From positions 53,408 to 117,407 of the forward strand of contig CACWOZ010000005.1 in assembly GCA_902762655.1 (NCBI GenBank): a stretch of DNA of 64,000 nt. The letters run 5' to 3'. This document shows, one piece after another, positions 25,147-34,854 of this stretch. Within the stretch, counting starts at the first letter, position 1, and each line of letters begins with the position of its first letter. Source of the DNA: an uncultured Bacteroidia bacterium (GTDB taxonomy: Bacteria > Bacteroidota > Bacteroidia > Bacteroidales > UBA932). Under the pieces are notes generated by a model, which was not told the origin of the DNA, did no database searches, and saw nothing but the letters and a program-made list of their open reading frames with translations. The position numbers and the translations under genes are program-made.

Positions 25147-27939
25147 ATGGTTTCAAGGGTCTTCAGATATCTGATCGCAGGGCTTATTATGCTCGCTCCG
25201 GTACTAGCTTTCGGACAGGTTTCTTCCATTAGGGGGAACGTGACTGACCAGGAAGGCAGGCCTGTGGATTTTGCAACCGTTGTCATCCAGCCTTCCGGGC
25301 AGTACGCCGTTACAGACGCTCAGGGGAACTTCAATATAAGAAGTGTGCCTTCGGGAAAGACAAGGCTGCAAATATCTTTCTACGGAATGGAAACCATCGA
25401 CACAACTGTGGTCGTGGCGCCGTCGAGAATGGCTGAATTCTATTTCCGCATGACGGAAACCTCTTTTTCCCTTGAAAATGTGACGGTGGTGGCCAAACGG
25501 AATGAATCGGGGCACAGCACGGCCTCAGAGATTTCCCGTCAGGCGATGGACCACATGCAGACCAGTTCTCTGGGCGATATCATGGCGCTGCTACCCGGCG
25601 TGCAGATAAGCAATCCCACCCTCGATGAGGCCCAGTCGATATCTGTCCGAAACAAGGCCGGTACGAATATGGCCAGCCTCGGAACCGCGGTGCTGGTGGA
25701 CGGAGCACCACTCTCCAACAATGCGAACATGCAGTTCCTCTCCACTGCCATCTCCGGCAACTCCAAGAACGAAGCGACATCGGGCTATGCCTCTACCGGA
25801 ATAGATGTGCGCGGGCTGTCGACCGACAATGTCGAATCCGTGGAGGTCATCCGCGGCATCCCTTCGGTCGAGTATGGCGACATGACATCCGGCGCTGTCC
25901 TTGTCAAGTCGAAGGCCGGCCGCTCTCCGCTGACACTGCGCTTCAAGACGAATCCCAATATCTACCAGGCCAGCGCCGCCAAGGGATTCAAACTGTCCGG
26001 CAAGGCAGGAGACCTTAACGTCAGCGGTGATTATGCATACAACCGCAAGGACCTGATCCGCGATTTCGACAGTTACCGCAGGGCCAATGCCAAGTTCCTG
26101 TGGTCGGTGATGCTCGATGGAAGCGGACGCTCCACGGCCAATACTTCCATCACCTTGACTTACGCTCGCGACCGCGCGAAGATGAATCCCGATGCGTTCG
26201 GGCGCGACCAGAGCTGGGGCAACACCTATGGCGTAGCCTTCAACCACAACGGGCATGCGTTCGTCAACAAGGGTTTGCTTAAAAACATCAACTGGCTGAT
26301 TTCCGGAAGCTACAACAACAAGGTCTCCCACATCGAATCTACCGCTACCAATGCCCTGAATCTGTATTCGACAGCCATGGAGGACGGCGTTATCTATACC
26401 AATACCCCGGGACAGCATGTTTTCGATATCAACGGCAATGAAATCACCAATGCGGCCGACCGTATGCTGAAGGGCGTAGTGCTGCCTTACAACTACTTCT
26501 ATACCTACGACATATATGGCAAGGAGGTTGGGGTGTTCGCAAAGCTGAACGCAGATTTCTCCAGGACCTGGGGTGATGTTACCGACAAGTTGCTGGTGGG
26601 AACCGATTTCAAGACAGACGGCAACCTTGGCAAGGGGGCTGTTTATGACGATGATTTTCCCCCATACAGGAATGTCGATAACGCATCGTCGGGATACCGC
26701 AGGAGGCCATTCTATGATATCCCCTTCATCAACCAGTTCGGTCTCTATGCCGAAGACAATCTGCTTTGGCGTATAGGAGAGAGGGAACTGAATGTTACCG
26801 CCGGAGTCCGTTACGACCTGGTCAACAGCCTGACGTCGCTTGCTCCCCGTATCAATGCCAGCTTCGACATTTTCCCTTGGATGACGGTCCGCGGGGGCTG
26901 GGGCATCGCTTCAAAGGCCCCCACCTCCATGTATATGTATCCTAACTATGCCTACCTCGACAATATCCTGTATAACGGCATGAGCGAGACCCTGCCTGCC
27001 GAAGAACGGCTGCTGGTGGCCAAGACCAGCGTGTTCAGCAGCGAGAACCCCGACCTGCAGATAGCCCGCAACCGCAAGGCGGAGATAGGACTGGACTTTA
27101 CGATAGCAAAGCGCATCAACGTGTCGGTCACGGCCTTCGACGAGCTGATGAAAAACGGCTACAGGCTTGGTCTGGACATCCCTTCGTTCATTTGGTACCG
27201 CCTTGCTCCGTATGTGGTTGCCAGCGAAAATCCCGGTTCTCAGCCTACTCTCAAGCAGGGAACCGAATACGGGCTCTTCTTCAATGTCTATAAGCCGTAC
27301 AACAATGTAAAGGCTTCGAACAGGGGCGTGGAGTATGAAATAGATTTCGGCCGTTTCGATGCCATCAGGACTTCCTTCTATCTTAATGGCGCCTGGAGTT
27401 ACAGCACAAGCACCAACCCCTCCTACTCCTTCCAGACACGTACAAACGGGAACAACCCCGAACATCACATAGGAATTTACAACCCCGAGCGGCAGCTGTC
27501 CCACGACGAAGACCTCGTAAGCACCCTGCGCATCACGCACAATATACCTAAGATCGGTTTCGTGGTCACGCTGACCGCCCAGGCCGACTGGTTCTGCCAC
27601 GAATGGAGTACTTTCAACAATCCGGACATGTTCGTTAAGTACATATCTTACAAGGATGGCCAGGTCTATGATTTCGATCCCGCCATGAAGAACGATCCCG
27701 AGTTCGGATATCTTTTCGTCACCCCCGACCCGACCCGCGATGTGGTGGAAAAGACCACTTCGTACTTCCTCTTCAATCTCAACCTTACAAAAGAGATAGG
27801 CGATGCCATGACAGCGTCGTTCTACGTGAACAATATTTTCAACTTCCGTCCTTCCGACCGTTATGAAACCTCGGGAGCCTTCCGAGAACTTGGAATCCCC
27901 ATGTTCTTCGGATTTGAACTGAAAGTCAATATCAAATAA
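25147..27939 (+). CDS. TonB-dependent receptor, operon A
   Basis: A 930-residue outer-membrane receptor. I chose ATG 25147, which opens a signal peptide (MVSRVFRYLIAGLIMLAPVL). A carboxypeptidase-regulatory-like domain follows (about 25-105, SIRGNVTDQEGRPVDFATVV). The plug starts near residue 130 (SSLGDIMALLPGVQI) and includes VESVEVIRGIPSVEYGDMTSGAV, the equivalent of the usual TonB plug motif. The rest is a 22-strand barrel ending YNNIFNF-like and aromatic (FFGFELKVNIK). It is closely paralogous to the receptor at 37913. No SusD partner is present; a DUF4876-like lipoprotein takes that position instead. The substrate is unknown, and context suggests haem, metal or peptide. Confidence 0.93.
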   Translation: MVSRVFRYLIAGLIMLAPVLAFGQVSSIRGNVTDQEGRPVDFATVVIQPSGQYAVTDAQGNFNIRSVPSGKTRLQISFYGMETIDTTVVVAPSRMAEFYFRMTETSFSLENVTVVAKRNESGHSTASEISRQAMDHMQTSSLGDIMALLPGVQISNPTLDEAQSISVRNKAGTNMASLGTAVLVDGAPLSNNANMQFLSTAISGNSKNEATSGYASTGIDVRGLSTDNVESVEVIRGIPSVEYGDMTSGAVLVKSKAGRSPLTLRFKTNPNIYQASAAKGFKLSGKAGDLNVSGDYAYNRKDLIRDFDSYRRANAKFLWSVMLDGSGRSTANTSITLTYARDRAKMNPDAFGRDQSWGNTYGVAFNHNGHAFVNKGLLKNINWLISGSYNNKVSHIESTATNALNLYSTAMEDGVIYTNTPGQHVFDINGNEITNAADRMLKGVVLPYNYFYTYDIYGKEVGVFAKLNADFSRTWGDVTDKLLVGTDFKTDGNLGKGAVYDDDFPPYRNVDNASSGYRRRPFYDIPFINQFGLYAEDNLLWRIGERELNVTAGVRYDLVNSLTSLAPRINASFDIFPWMTVRGGWGIASKAPTSMYMYPNYAYLDNILYNGMSETLPAEERLLVAKTSVFSSENPDLQIARNRKAEIGLDFTIAKRINVSVTAFDELMKNGYRLGLDIPSFIWYRLAPYVVASENPGSQPTLKQGTEYGLFFNVYKPYNNVKASNRGVEYEIDFGRFDAIRTSFYLNGAWSYSTSTNPSYSFQTRTNGNNPEHHIGIYNPERQLSHDEDLVSTLRITHNIPKIGFVVTLTAQADWFCHEWSTFNNPDMFVKYISYKDGQVYDFDPAMKNDPEFGYLFVTPDPTRDVVEKTTSYFLFNLNLTKEIGDAMTASFYVNNIFNFRPSDRYETSGAFRELGIPMFFGFELKVNIK

Positions 27940-27947
27940 ATAGTGTT

Positions 27948-29189
27948 ATGAAAAAGTTTGTTTTGATTCTCGCAGCTGCAGTTGCTGCCCTTACCATTTC
28001 TTCCTGCAAGAAGGACAATGGTACCAAAACCGTCACCGTCACCGTATCGGTCGATGAATCCGCTGTTGAGGCTGGTATTACCAAGCCCGATTCCTATGTT
28101 ATCACTGTTACCAACAATTCCACCACTACGGCTGTAACAGCCAATACCGAGAACGGCAAAGCTGAATTCCCCGGCCTTGTTCCCGGCATTTACAGCGTCG
28201 CTGCAAATGCAGTTGTAGTAACGGATGGCCGCCAGTACGTTTTCACCGGTACAGAAGCTTCTGTCGATGCGACAGTCGACGCAGCAGTTACCGTCAAGGT
28301 TTCTGCAGCCAAGGAGTCCGCACTCGTTTTCAAGGAAATCTATTACACCGGATGCAAGATCGGCGAAGGTGAATATGATACCTATTTCCGCGATCAGTTC
28401 TGGGAGGTTTACAACAACTCCTCCGAGACTGTCTATGCCGACGGCCTCTGCATCACCTGCCTTGGCAACAACTATGCAAGCTGGGACTGGAGCACCATTT
28501 ATGAGTACGATATCCCCAACCCCGAGAAGTATGTATTCGTAAAGACCGTATGGCAGATTCCCGGAACCGGCAACCAGTATCCCATCAAGCCCGGCGAGTC
28601 TATCGTAATCGCCCAGTGGGGAACCGACCACACCGCTGCCACCCTTGGCACAAGCAACTCCATCAACCTCTCCGGAGCCGACTTTGAAGCTATCCTTGGT
28701 GAGTCCACTCTCTGGAACGGAACTGTCATTACCGACAACAAGGCAATCAACATGGACCGCGTAATCGAGTCCGGATATGCCATGCCTCAGTGGCTTGTTT
28801 CCGTAGGTGATGATGCCATCGTACTCTTCAAGCCCAGCCAGGCTCTTGTGAACGAGAACTTTATCGCCAGCACCAATGGCGGATACACCGATGCCCGCGA
28901 AATACTCCGTTCCGATATCCTCGACGCGGTCCAGTGGCGTACAAATGAGGAAGACGGCCTTAAGGAAGGCGGACTGTTCCTCCCTTCGGATATCGATGCA
29001 GGCTTCAAGTTCCTCGGCAGTTCCTACACAGGCGAGAGTTTCTCCCGCAAGGTTGCTTACACCCGCGAGGATGGAACCGTCGTTTACCAGGATACCAACA
29101 ATTCTACCAACGACTTCGAGAAGAACACAAAACCTCAGATCCGTCGCAACGGAGCAGGTGTAGCTTCTTGGAACACTTGGGCTAAGTAA
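27948..29189 (+). CDS. DUF4876-like lipoprotein, operon A
   Basis: A 413-residue lipoprotein (signal ending TISSC, Cys20). Residues 25-120 form an Ig-like or transthyretin-like sandwich (TVTVTVSVDESAVEAGITKP). The remainder is a lamin-tail-like domain beginning ALVFKEIYYTGCKIGEGEYD, with YDTYFRDQFWEVYNNSSETV and NQYPIKPGESIVIAQWGTDH. This matches the DUF4876 layout as I recall it. It starts 8 nt after the receptor gene and is probably its surface partner. The paralogue is at 40813. The biochemical role is not known. Confidence 0.8.
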   Translation: MKKFVLILAAAVAALTISSCKKDNGTKTVTVTVSVDESAVEAGITKPDSYVITVTNNSTTTAVTANTENGKAEFPGLVPGIYSVAANAVVVTDGRQYVFTGTEASVDATVDAAVTVKVSAAKESALVFKEIYYTGCKIGEGEYDTYFRDQFWEVYNNSSETVYADGLCITCLGNNYASWDWSTIYEYDIPNPEKYVFVKTVWQIPGTGNQYPIKPGESIVIAQWGTDHTAATLGTSNSINLSGADFEAILGESTLWNGTVITDNKAINMDRVIESGYAMPQWLVSVGDDAIVLFKPSQALVNENFIASTNGGYTDAREILRSDILDAVQWRTNEEDGLKEGGLFLPSDIDAGFKFLGSSYTGESFSRKVAYTREDGTVVYQDTNNSTNDFEKNTKPQIRRNGAGVASWNTWAK

Positions 29190-29195
29190 TTGGAT

Positions 29196-30722
29196 ATGAA
29201 TAAGATTGTTCCTATCGTCATAGCTCTGTGCCTGGGTGGCTCGTCCGCCCTGGCACAGGGTGCTTATACTCCCGTCGCGCTCAGGCTTATGGAAGAAAGG
29301 TCGCTTTGGACTTCTTCCGACAATGCAGCCGCCTTTTATTTCAACCCGCTGCCACACTTTGGCTCGGTAGGCTTGTCTGCATCAAGGCTGGACGGCGAAT
29401 ATCGCCAAGCCCAGCAGGCCACAGCTTCTACCGTGGTCGCTGCAAGCGCTGCGGGAGACGCGACGGTGGGAAGAATCAATCTGATCGGAGATTTCGCATT
29501 CAGGAATATCTTCGACAGCGGTTGCAAATACAACACCAATCTTTATGAGGTGGCAGACGACATGCCTTACTACATCCTTGACAGCAACCCCAGCAGGTGG
29601 ATACGTCAGGAATATGAAATGCAGGTCAAGGCATCTGCGCCTCTCTCGGAGAATCTTGCTGCAGGCATGATTGTGCATTACACCGACAAGGTGGGCGCCA
29701 AGCAGAAAGACCCTCGCAGTGAGACCTATGTGATGGACATCGACCTCCGCCCTTCGCTTGCGTTGAAGCTTGGAGGAAAGCACGTAATAGGCCTCTCCGG
29801 CTTTTTTATTTACGATTACGAAAGGGCTTATCCCTCCAACAACAACTTCAGGATAGACCAGAAGACGGCCTGTACTCTCGGGCTCGGCGAGGTAAACAAT
29901 TCTTATGTGGGCGGTAATAATGGCCTTAAGGAATACTATTACAACAAATACCTCTATGGCGGAGCCATCCAATATGCGTTCGAGGGCGACCTGACGGTAC
30001 GTACCCAGATAAGAGCCTTAACGGGTTCCACCGAGGTGCAGCATAAGAAATCCCTTCCCGAAAGCAAGGGCCGCACCCAGACCATGCGTCTCGATGCATC
30101 CGCTCTTGTCCTGTGGGGAGAGAAACATAGCAACAGGCTGGACATCTGTGGTTTATATCGCTATACCGATGGCATCGAGAAAGTGCAGCAGCTCGACAAG
30201 ACAGCGTTCAACCAGAAATGGGTGACAATTGCCGAGAACACGATGAGTTCCTACAACCGCGTTGAAGCTGCTGCCGGGTATGATCATCTTTTCGGTCTTG
30301 ACGGACTGTCGTACGACTGGAGCGTGGGAGGCAAGGCTCTCTTCTCGATGGAGGATGATGCCTATTTCATTCCATCTTCAAGTTATAACTGGACGCGGCT
30401 GGGGGCGGAAGCCTACGGTGCGCACAATTTCAAATTAAAGGCTGGTTCCCTTTTCGTCCGTGCCGGAGCAGGTTACGGAAAGAGCCTTGGCGGGGAATAT
30501 GTGTACGGCGGCTCCAAAACCGATTCCCAGGCCATAAACCTGTATAAGGAAGATATAGAGTTTTACACTTCGGACTGCGCAGAGGCTGAATTGTCCGTAG
30601 TATGGAGCCTGATGCATCGCAAGGCCTGGTTCAACCTTGGTCTGGATGCTGCTTGCAAGAAATCTTTGACATCGGACCGGGTCCGCATGGTAGCAGGCCT
30701 TTCGTTCGATGTATTTTTCTGA
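29196..30722 (+). CDS. DUF6850-like outer-membrane beta-barrel protein, operon A
   Basis: A 508-residue exported protein. ATG 29196 is preferred to the in-frame TTG at 29190. A signal peptide (about 1-21, ending SALAQG) is followed by alternating hydrophobic beta-strands with aromatic girdles, ending VRMVAGLSFDVFF with a terminal Phe as in outer-membrane barrels. ALRLMEERSLWTSSDNAAAF near the start is conserved with the paralogue's opening region. I assign it to the DUF6850 group with moderate confidence. It sits third in the operon, 6 nt after the DUF4876-like gene, so the trio probably forms one envelope complex. Confidence 0.75.
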   Translation: MNKIVPIVIALCLGGSSALAQGAYTPVALRLMEERSLWTSSDNAAAFYFNPLPHFGSVGLSASRLDGEYRQAQQATASTVVAASAAGDATVGRINLIGDFAFRNIFDSGCKYNTNLYEVADDMPYYILDSNPSRWIRQEYEMQVKASAPLSENLAAGMIVHYTDKVGAKQKDPRSETYVMDIDLRPSLALKLGGKHVIGLSGFFIYDYERAYPSNNNFRIDQKTACTLGLGEVNNSYVGGNNGLKEYYYNKYLYGGAIQYAFEGDLTVRTQIRALTGSTEVQHKKSLPESKGRTQTMRLDASALVLWGEKHSNRLDICGLYRYTDGIEKVQQLDKTAFNQKWVTIAENTMSSYNRVEAAAGYDHLFGLDGLSYDWSVGGKALFSMEDDAYFIPSSSYNWTRLGAEAYGAHNFKLKAGSLFVRAGAGYGKSLGGEYVYGGSKTDSQAINLYKEDIEFYTSDCAEAELSVVWSLMHRKAWFNLGLDAACKKSLTSDRVRMVAGLSFDVFF

Positions 30723-30727
30723 TATAT

Positions 30728-32764
30728 ATGAAGAGAATTACGATACTGTTGAGTCTGATGCTCTCAAGCGTGGTGGTGCACGCTCAAGGATTTGCCATAC
30801 TGGCTGATATGGATTCATACGATCATTGCAGGCCTCAACTCGAGGCCTACGCTGCATCTGTGAGAGCCGATGGTTTCGATGCATTCGTTGCAGCTGGCAA
30901 ATGGGAAACGCCCGAGGAAGTGCGCGATTCCCTGCGTCGCTGGCATGAAACCCGCGCCTTGGAAGGATGCGTGTTCGTAGGTGAAATCCCCGTGCCAATG
31001 ATTCGCAAGGCTCAACACCTTACATCCGCTTTCAAGATGGATGAGCTTAGTTTCCCCATGCGGGATTCATCGGTGCCATCCGACCGTTTCTACGACGACT
31101 TCGACCTTGTTTTCCGCCCGGTCGGCCGCGACAGCGTGGAAACCCGCTTTTTCTATTATGAACTCGCCCCGGAGTCTCCGCAGGAAATAACCTGCGACAT
31201 ATTCTCAGGACGCATCCATCCTTCGGACAAATTTCAGGACCGCTATACCGAACTGTCCAAGTATCTTACGAAGCTGGTCCGCCTCCGCAGCGAGAACAAC
31301 GAGCTCGACAGGGTGATGTCCTACACTGGAGAGGGTTCCTTCTCCGACAGCATGATCGCATGGAAAGACGAGACGGTTACCCTGCAGGAGCAGGTGCCTG
31401 GTGCCTTCAGCAGTATAGACGGGGCAAAGTTCTATGTGTTCTATCAGTTCCCTTACATAAAGGATGTTGTGCTGAAGGAATGCCGGCGCGACGACCTTGA
31501 CCTCGTGCTCTTCCACTGCCACGGCACCCCGGAACGCCAGTGGATTCAGAGTGCGCCTCCGGCAACTTACGACGACGAGTATTATGCTGCAGCAAAACTT
31601 CAGGCCCGGCAGGCCGTGCGGCGTAAGGTCCGTCTCGGATCCGCTCCCGAAAAAGCAATGGCAGAAGTTATGCAACGCTACGGGCTTGACACGACATGGG
31701 TGACCGACAGTTTCGACCCCGATGTGATGTGTGCTGATTCACTCGAGGACATCCGTCTCGGAATCGTCCTGGAAGACGTATGGGCCGCCAAACCCAACGC
31801 CCGCATGTATATTTTCGATGCATGCTACAACGGGGATTTCCGCGAAGAGGACAACATCGCGTCGCGCTATATCTTTTCTGACGGCAATGCTGTGGTAGGC
31901 CTTGGAAATACCGTCAATGTGCTGCAGGACAAGGCATCCAGCACTTATCTCGGTCTTCTTACACAGGGCTTAACGGTTGGAGAATGGCATCGTCGCACCG
32001 CTATTCTGGAATCGCACGTCATTGGAGACCCAGCCTTCCATTTCACCCCCACACAACTGACGGTTAAGGACCGTTACATCACTCCTGGGGACGACCTTCT
32101 GGATATCGTGAAGAACGGGGAAGGATTTATGGAACGCCTGAACGCACTCACACTTCTGAAGCACTATGATATAGATCGTTATCGTGAAGGGCTTCGCGCC
32201 GCTCTGGAAGATCCTTACGAGTATACCCGCCGCAAGGCTGCTTACTACCTCTGCCGCGTTGGCAATCCCGACGACATCCCTGCCATTCTCAAGGCATATT
32301 TCGAGGATATCAACGCCAAGCGCATCGCCTTCAATATTACCAATAACTCCGCATGCTTCCCGGACAGCACCTTCCTGAAGGCCTTCGACGCTGCCGACAA
32401 GTCTTTCATCCATTCTGGCATGGACGACGGCAGGAAGGCTTTGGTGAGCGCCGTGGGGCTCAAGGACTATGCGGCAGAAGCTATCTCCCGTCATGGCAGC
32501 GACAAGCGGGCGCGCGCATCCATGCTGCACATCCTGCGCAACAACCCCTATCCCGAACTTGCGCCGGAACTGGTGAAACTCGTCAAGGACGAGACCGAGC
32601 CCCTGAACATTCGTGTGGTGGTAGCCGAAGCCCTCGGCTGGTACACTGTAGCATACAACCGGGCATGGATTGTGAAGCAGCTCCGCGATTATCATCCCGC
32701 CGAGCCCGAACTGCAGGATGAAGTAACCCGTACAGTAGGACGCTTAAATGTTTATCTGCGATGA
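30728..32764 (+). CDS. Caspase-fold (C25/gingipain-like) protease with HEAT repeats, first copy
   Basis: A 678-residue exported protein; ATG 30728 opens the signal peptide MKRITILLSLMLSSVVVHAQ. Residues 20-140 resemble the gingipain N-subdomain (ALEGCVFVGEIPVPMIRKAQ; SSVPSDRFYDDFDL). The clan CD dyad is visible as His265 in LVLFHCHGTPE and Cys366 in IFDACYNGDF, followed by SDGNAVVGLGNTVNVLQDKA. From about 450 on, helical repeats (YTRRKAAYYLCRVGNPDDIP; LNIRVVVAEALGWYTV) look like HEAT repeats. No C25-type Por secretion domain is seen. It probably acts in the periplasm or on the surface. Stop and next start overlap as ATGA. Confidence 0.78.
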   Translation: MKRITILLSLMLSSVVVHAQGFAILADMDSYDHCRPQLEAYAASVRADGFDAFVAAGKWETPEEVRDSLRRWHETRALEGCVFVGEIPVPMIRKAQHLTSAFKMDELSFPMRDSSVPSDRFYDDFDLVFRPVGRDSVETRFFYYELAPESPQEITCDIFSGRIHPSDKFQDRYTELSKYLTKLVRLRSENNELDRVMSYTGEGSFSDSMIAWKDETVTLQEQVPGAFSSIDGAKFYVFYQFPYIKDVVLKECRRDDLDLVLFHCHGTPERQWIQSAPPATYDDEYYAAAKLQARQAVRRKVRLGSAPEKAMAEVMQRYGLDTTWVTDSFDPDVMCADSLEDIRLGIVLEDVWAAKPNARMYIFDACYNGDFREEDNIASRYIFSDGNAVVGLGNTVNVLQDKASSTYLGLLTQGLTVGEWHRRTAILESHVIGDPAFHFTPTQLTVKDRYITPGDDLLDIVKNGEGFMERLNALTLLKHYDIDRYREGLRAALEDPYEYTRRKAAYYLCRVGNPDDIPAILKAYFEDINAKRIAFNITNNSACFPDSTFLKAFDAADKSFIHSGMDDGRKALVSAVGLKDYAAEAISRHGSDKRARASMLHILRNNPYPELAPELVKLVKDETEPLNIRVVVAEALGWYTVAYNRAWIVKQLRDYHPAEPELQDEVTRTVGRLNVYLR

Positions 32765-34854
32765 AAAAGATTCTGACAATCATAGTTCTAGCCGCGATTT
32801 GCGCGGCAGCACAGGCAAAGAATGTCTTCGGCATCTTCATCGACAGCCGCACACACGGAGCATGCCGCGCAGAAGTGGAGGCTTATCGCGATGTCCTTCG
32901 CTCGGAGGGCCTGGATGCACGCATCTTTTCTGACGGATGGCAGACTCCGGAGCAGGTGCGTGAGCGTATCCGTAGCCTTGCCGCCGACAGCCGCCATCCC
33001 CTCGAAGGGGTTGTATTCATAGGAGATATCCCCATAGCCATGATACGCGAGGCCCAGTGGCTCACTACGGCATTCAAGATGAATGAACAGCGTTTCCCGA
33101 TATTCGAGTCAAGTGTGGCTTCCGATCGTTACTACGACGATTTCGACCTGGATTTCGAGCTCATCAGCCGCGATCCGGACCATAAGGGAGTATCCTACTA
33201 TCGTCTCACCGAAAAGGGGGATGTGCGCATCTCCTGCGATATATACTCCGGACGCATCAAGGTGCCTCAGTGCATGATCGATGCCGGCATGGATGCAGAC
33301 GAACTGATGCGCGGGTATCTGCGCAAGGTAGTGGCAGCACACAGAGAGAACAATCCGTTGGACAAGTTCGCCTTTTTCTATGGCAGCGGATATAATTCCG
33401 AAGACATGAATATCTGGCGCCAGCGTCCTGTCCAGTACAAGGAGTATTTCCCTTACGCCTTCCGCAAGGCTTCCGGCAACCGCTTCCTGAATTTCCACCA
33501 GGAGAAGGAGATGAAGTGGAATCTTTTCACCGAACTCCAGCGCGACGATGTCGACCTTTTCCAGTTCACCGAGCATGGCGCCCCCGAAACCCAGTACATC
33601 AGTCCGAGTGGCGAGGCCCGTACCATTGACGAGAACCTCTATAATCTCAAGCGTGTCACCGCCAGGCAGTATCTGCGCTGGAAAGGCACCAAAGAAGATG
33701 AGAAGTTCCAGCGCGCAGCCCTGGATTCTGTTTTCCACCTGTCCCGCGAGATTGTCAGCGAGTCTTCCCTGGCTGCTTTTGCCAAGGACGATTCGCTCAT
33801 CCAGCGCAATGCCAATATCTATCAGGATGAACTGGCCTCCGTGCGCAGCAATCCCCGCGTAGTTATCTTGAACGCTTGTTTCAACGGCTCTTTCCATAAT
33901 CCTGAAGGCTATATTGCGGGAGTCCACATCTTCGGCCCCGGAAAATGCGTCGCGGTTCAGGCTAATACGGTGAACACCCTGCAGGACAAGTGGGAAGACA
34001 AGCTTCTGGGATATCTCTCCGAGGGCCTCAGGATAGGCTTCTGGCAGCAGGAATTCACCTTCCTCGAGAGCCACATCATAGGAGATCCTACCTTCCGTTT
34101 CAGCCCTCACGACAAGGCGGAAGCCAAGCGTGCAGCAAGGCTGGAAAAGGACCTTGTCAGCCGCCGGCACGACACGAGGACCTGGGAGAAATATCTCAAG
34201 TCGGAATATCCTAACGACAGGGCGGCAGCTATACTGCATCTGGCCGATTCCCGAAAGGCCCTTGACCTTCTTAAGGAAGACCCGTCCTGGGTTGTCCGCA
34301 TCAGCGCTTTCGACGTGCTCCGCGAAAATGCCGGTCCCGATTCCGAAGAGGCTATCCTCACAGCCGTGAACGATCCTTTTGAGCTTGTGGTCCGTCAGGC
34401 CTGCCGCTTTGCATCCGCCCGTGGCGATGCCGGCAAGGACAGTTGTCTGGTGCGCGCCATGGAGAAACTGATTGAATACAATCAGGATCTTGCCCGTGTA
34501 AACTGGGATGCCGACGATGCCCTCACGATTATGCGCGGGCATGAGCATCTGGACGAAGAACTGGCTAAGGCTGCAGATCCTGCCCTTCCTGGTATGCAGC
34601 GTATCTATGCCATGCGAAGCTTCCGCAACTACCGCTATCTCAAAGCTGTGCCTGTATTGCTTGCCAATGCCGGAGACAGTGCTCTGGATGCCAATGTACG
34701 ACAAGTGGCCCTGGAGACGCTCGGATGGTTTGACAGTGCACCTGTACGCGGGCATATCGTCGCCGTGCTGAAGCAGATGATCGAGAATGAACCGAATATG
34801 CCGGAGATATTGAAAAGCGAGAACATCAAGACTCAGAAAAGGCTGTCTGAATGA
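32761..34854 (+). CDS. Caspase-fold (C25/gingipain-like) protease with HEAT repeats, second copy
   Basis: A 697-residue paralogue of the preceding protein with the same order: signal peptide (about 1-19), N-subdomain (LEGVVFIGDIPIAMIREAQW; SSVASDRYYDDFDL), His272 in FTEHGAPETQY, Cys373 in ILNACFNGSFHN, then VQANTVNTLQDKWEDK. The His-Cys distance is 101 residues in both copies, which argues that both dyads are real. HEAT-like repeats fill the C-terminal 200 residues (DPFELVVRQACRFASARGD; LDANVRQVALETLGWFD), and the end is a charged tail. Tandem divergent copies suggest different cleavage preferences. The C-terminal solenoid may bind substrate or a partner. Confidence 0.78.
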   Translation: MKKILTIIVLAAICAAAQAKNVFGIFIDSRTHGACRAEVEAYRDVLRSEGLDARIFSDGWQTPEQVRERIRSLAADSRHPLEGVVFIGDIPIAMIREAQWLTTAFKMNEQRFPIFESSVASDRYYDDFDLDFELISRDPDHKGVSYYRLTEKGDVRISCDIYSGRIKVPQCMIDAGMDADELMRGYLRKVVAAHRENNPLDKFAFFYGSGYNSEDMNIWRQRPVQYKEYFPYAFRKASGNRFLNFHQEKEMKWNLFTELQRDDVDLFQFTEHGAPETQYISPSGEARTIDENLYNLKRVTARQYLRWKGTKEDEKFQRAALDSVFHLSREIVSESSLAAFAKDDSLIQRNANIYQDELASVRSNPRVVILNACFNGSFHNPEGYIAGVHIFGPGKCVAVQANTVNTLQDKWEDKLLGYLSEGLRIGFWQQEFTFLESHIIGDPTFRFSPHDKAEAKRAARLEKDLVSRRHDTRTWEKYLKSEYPNDRAAAILHLADSRKALDLLKEDPSWVVRISAFDVLRENAGPDSEEAILTAVNDPFELVVRQACRFASARGDAGKDSCLVRAMEKLIEYNQDLARVNWDADDALTIMRGHEHLDEELAKAADPALPGMQRIYAMRSFRNYRYLKAVPVLLANAGDSALDANVRQVALETLGWFDSAPVRGHIVAVLKQMIENEPNMPEILKSENIKTQKRLSE

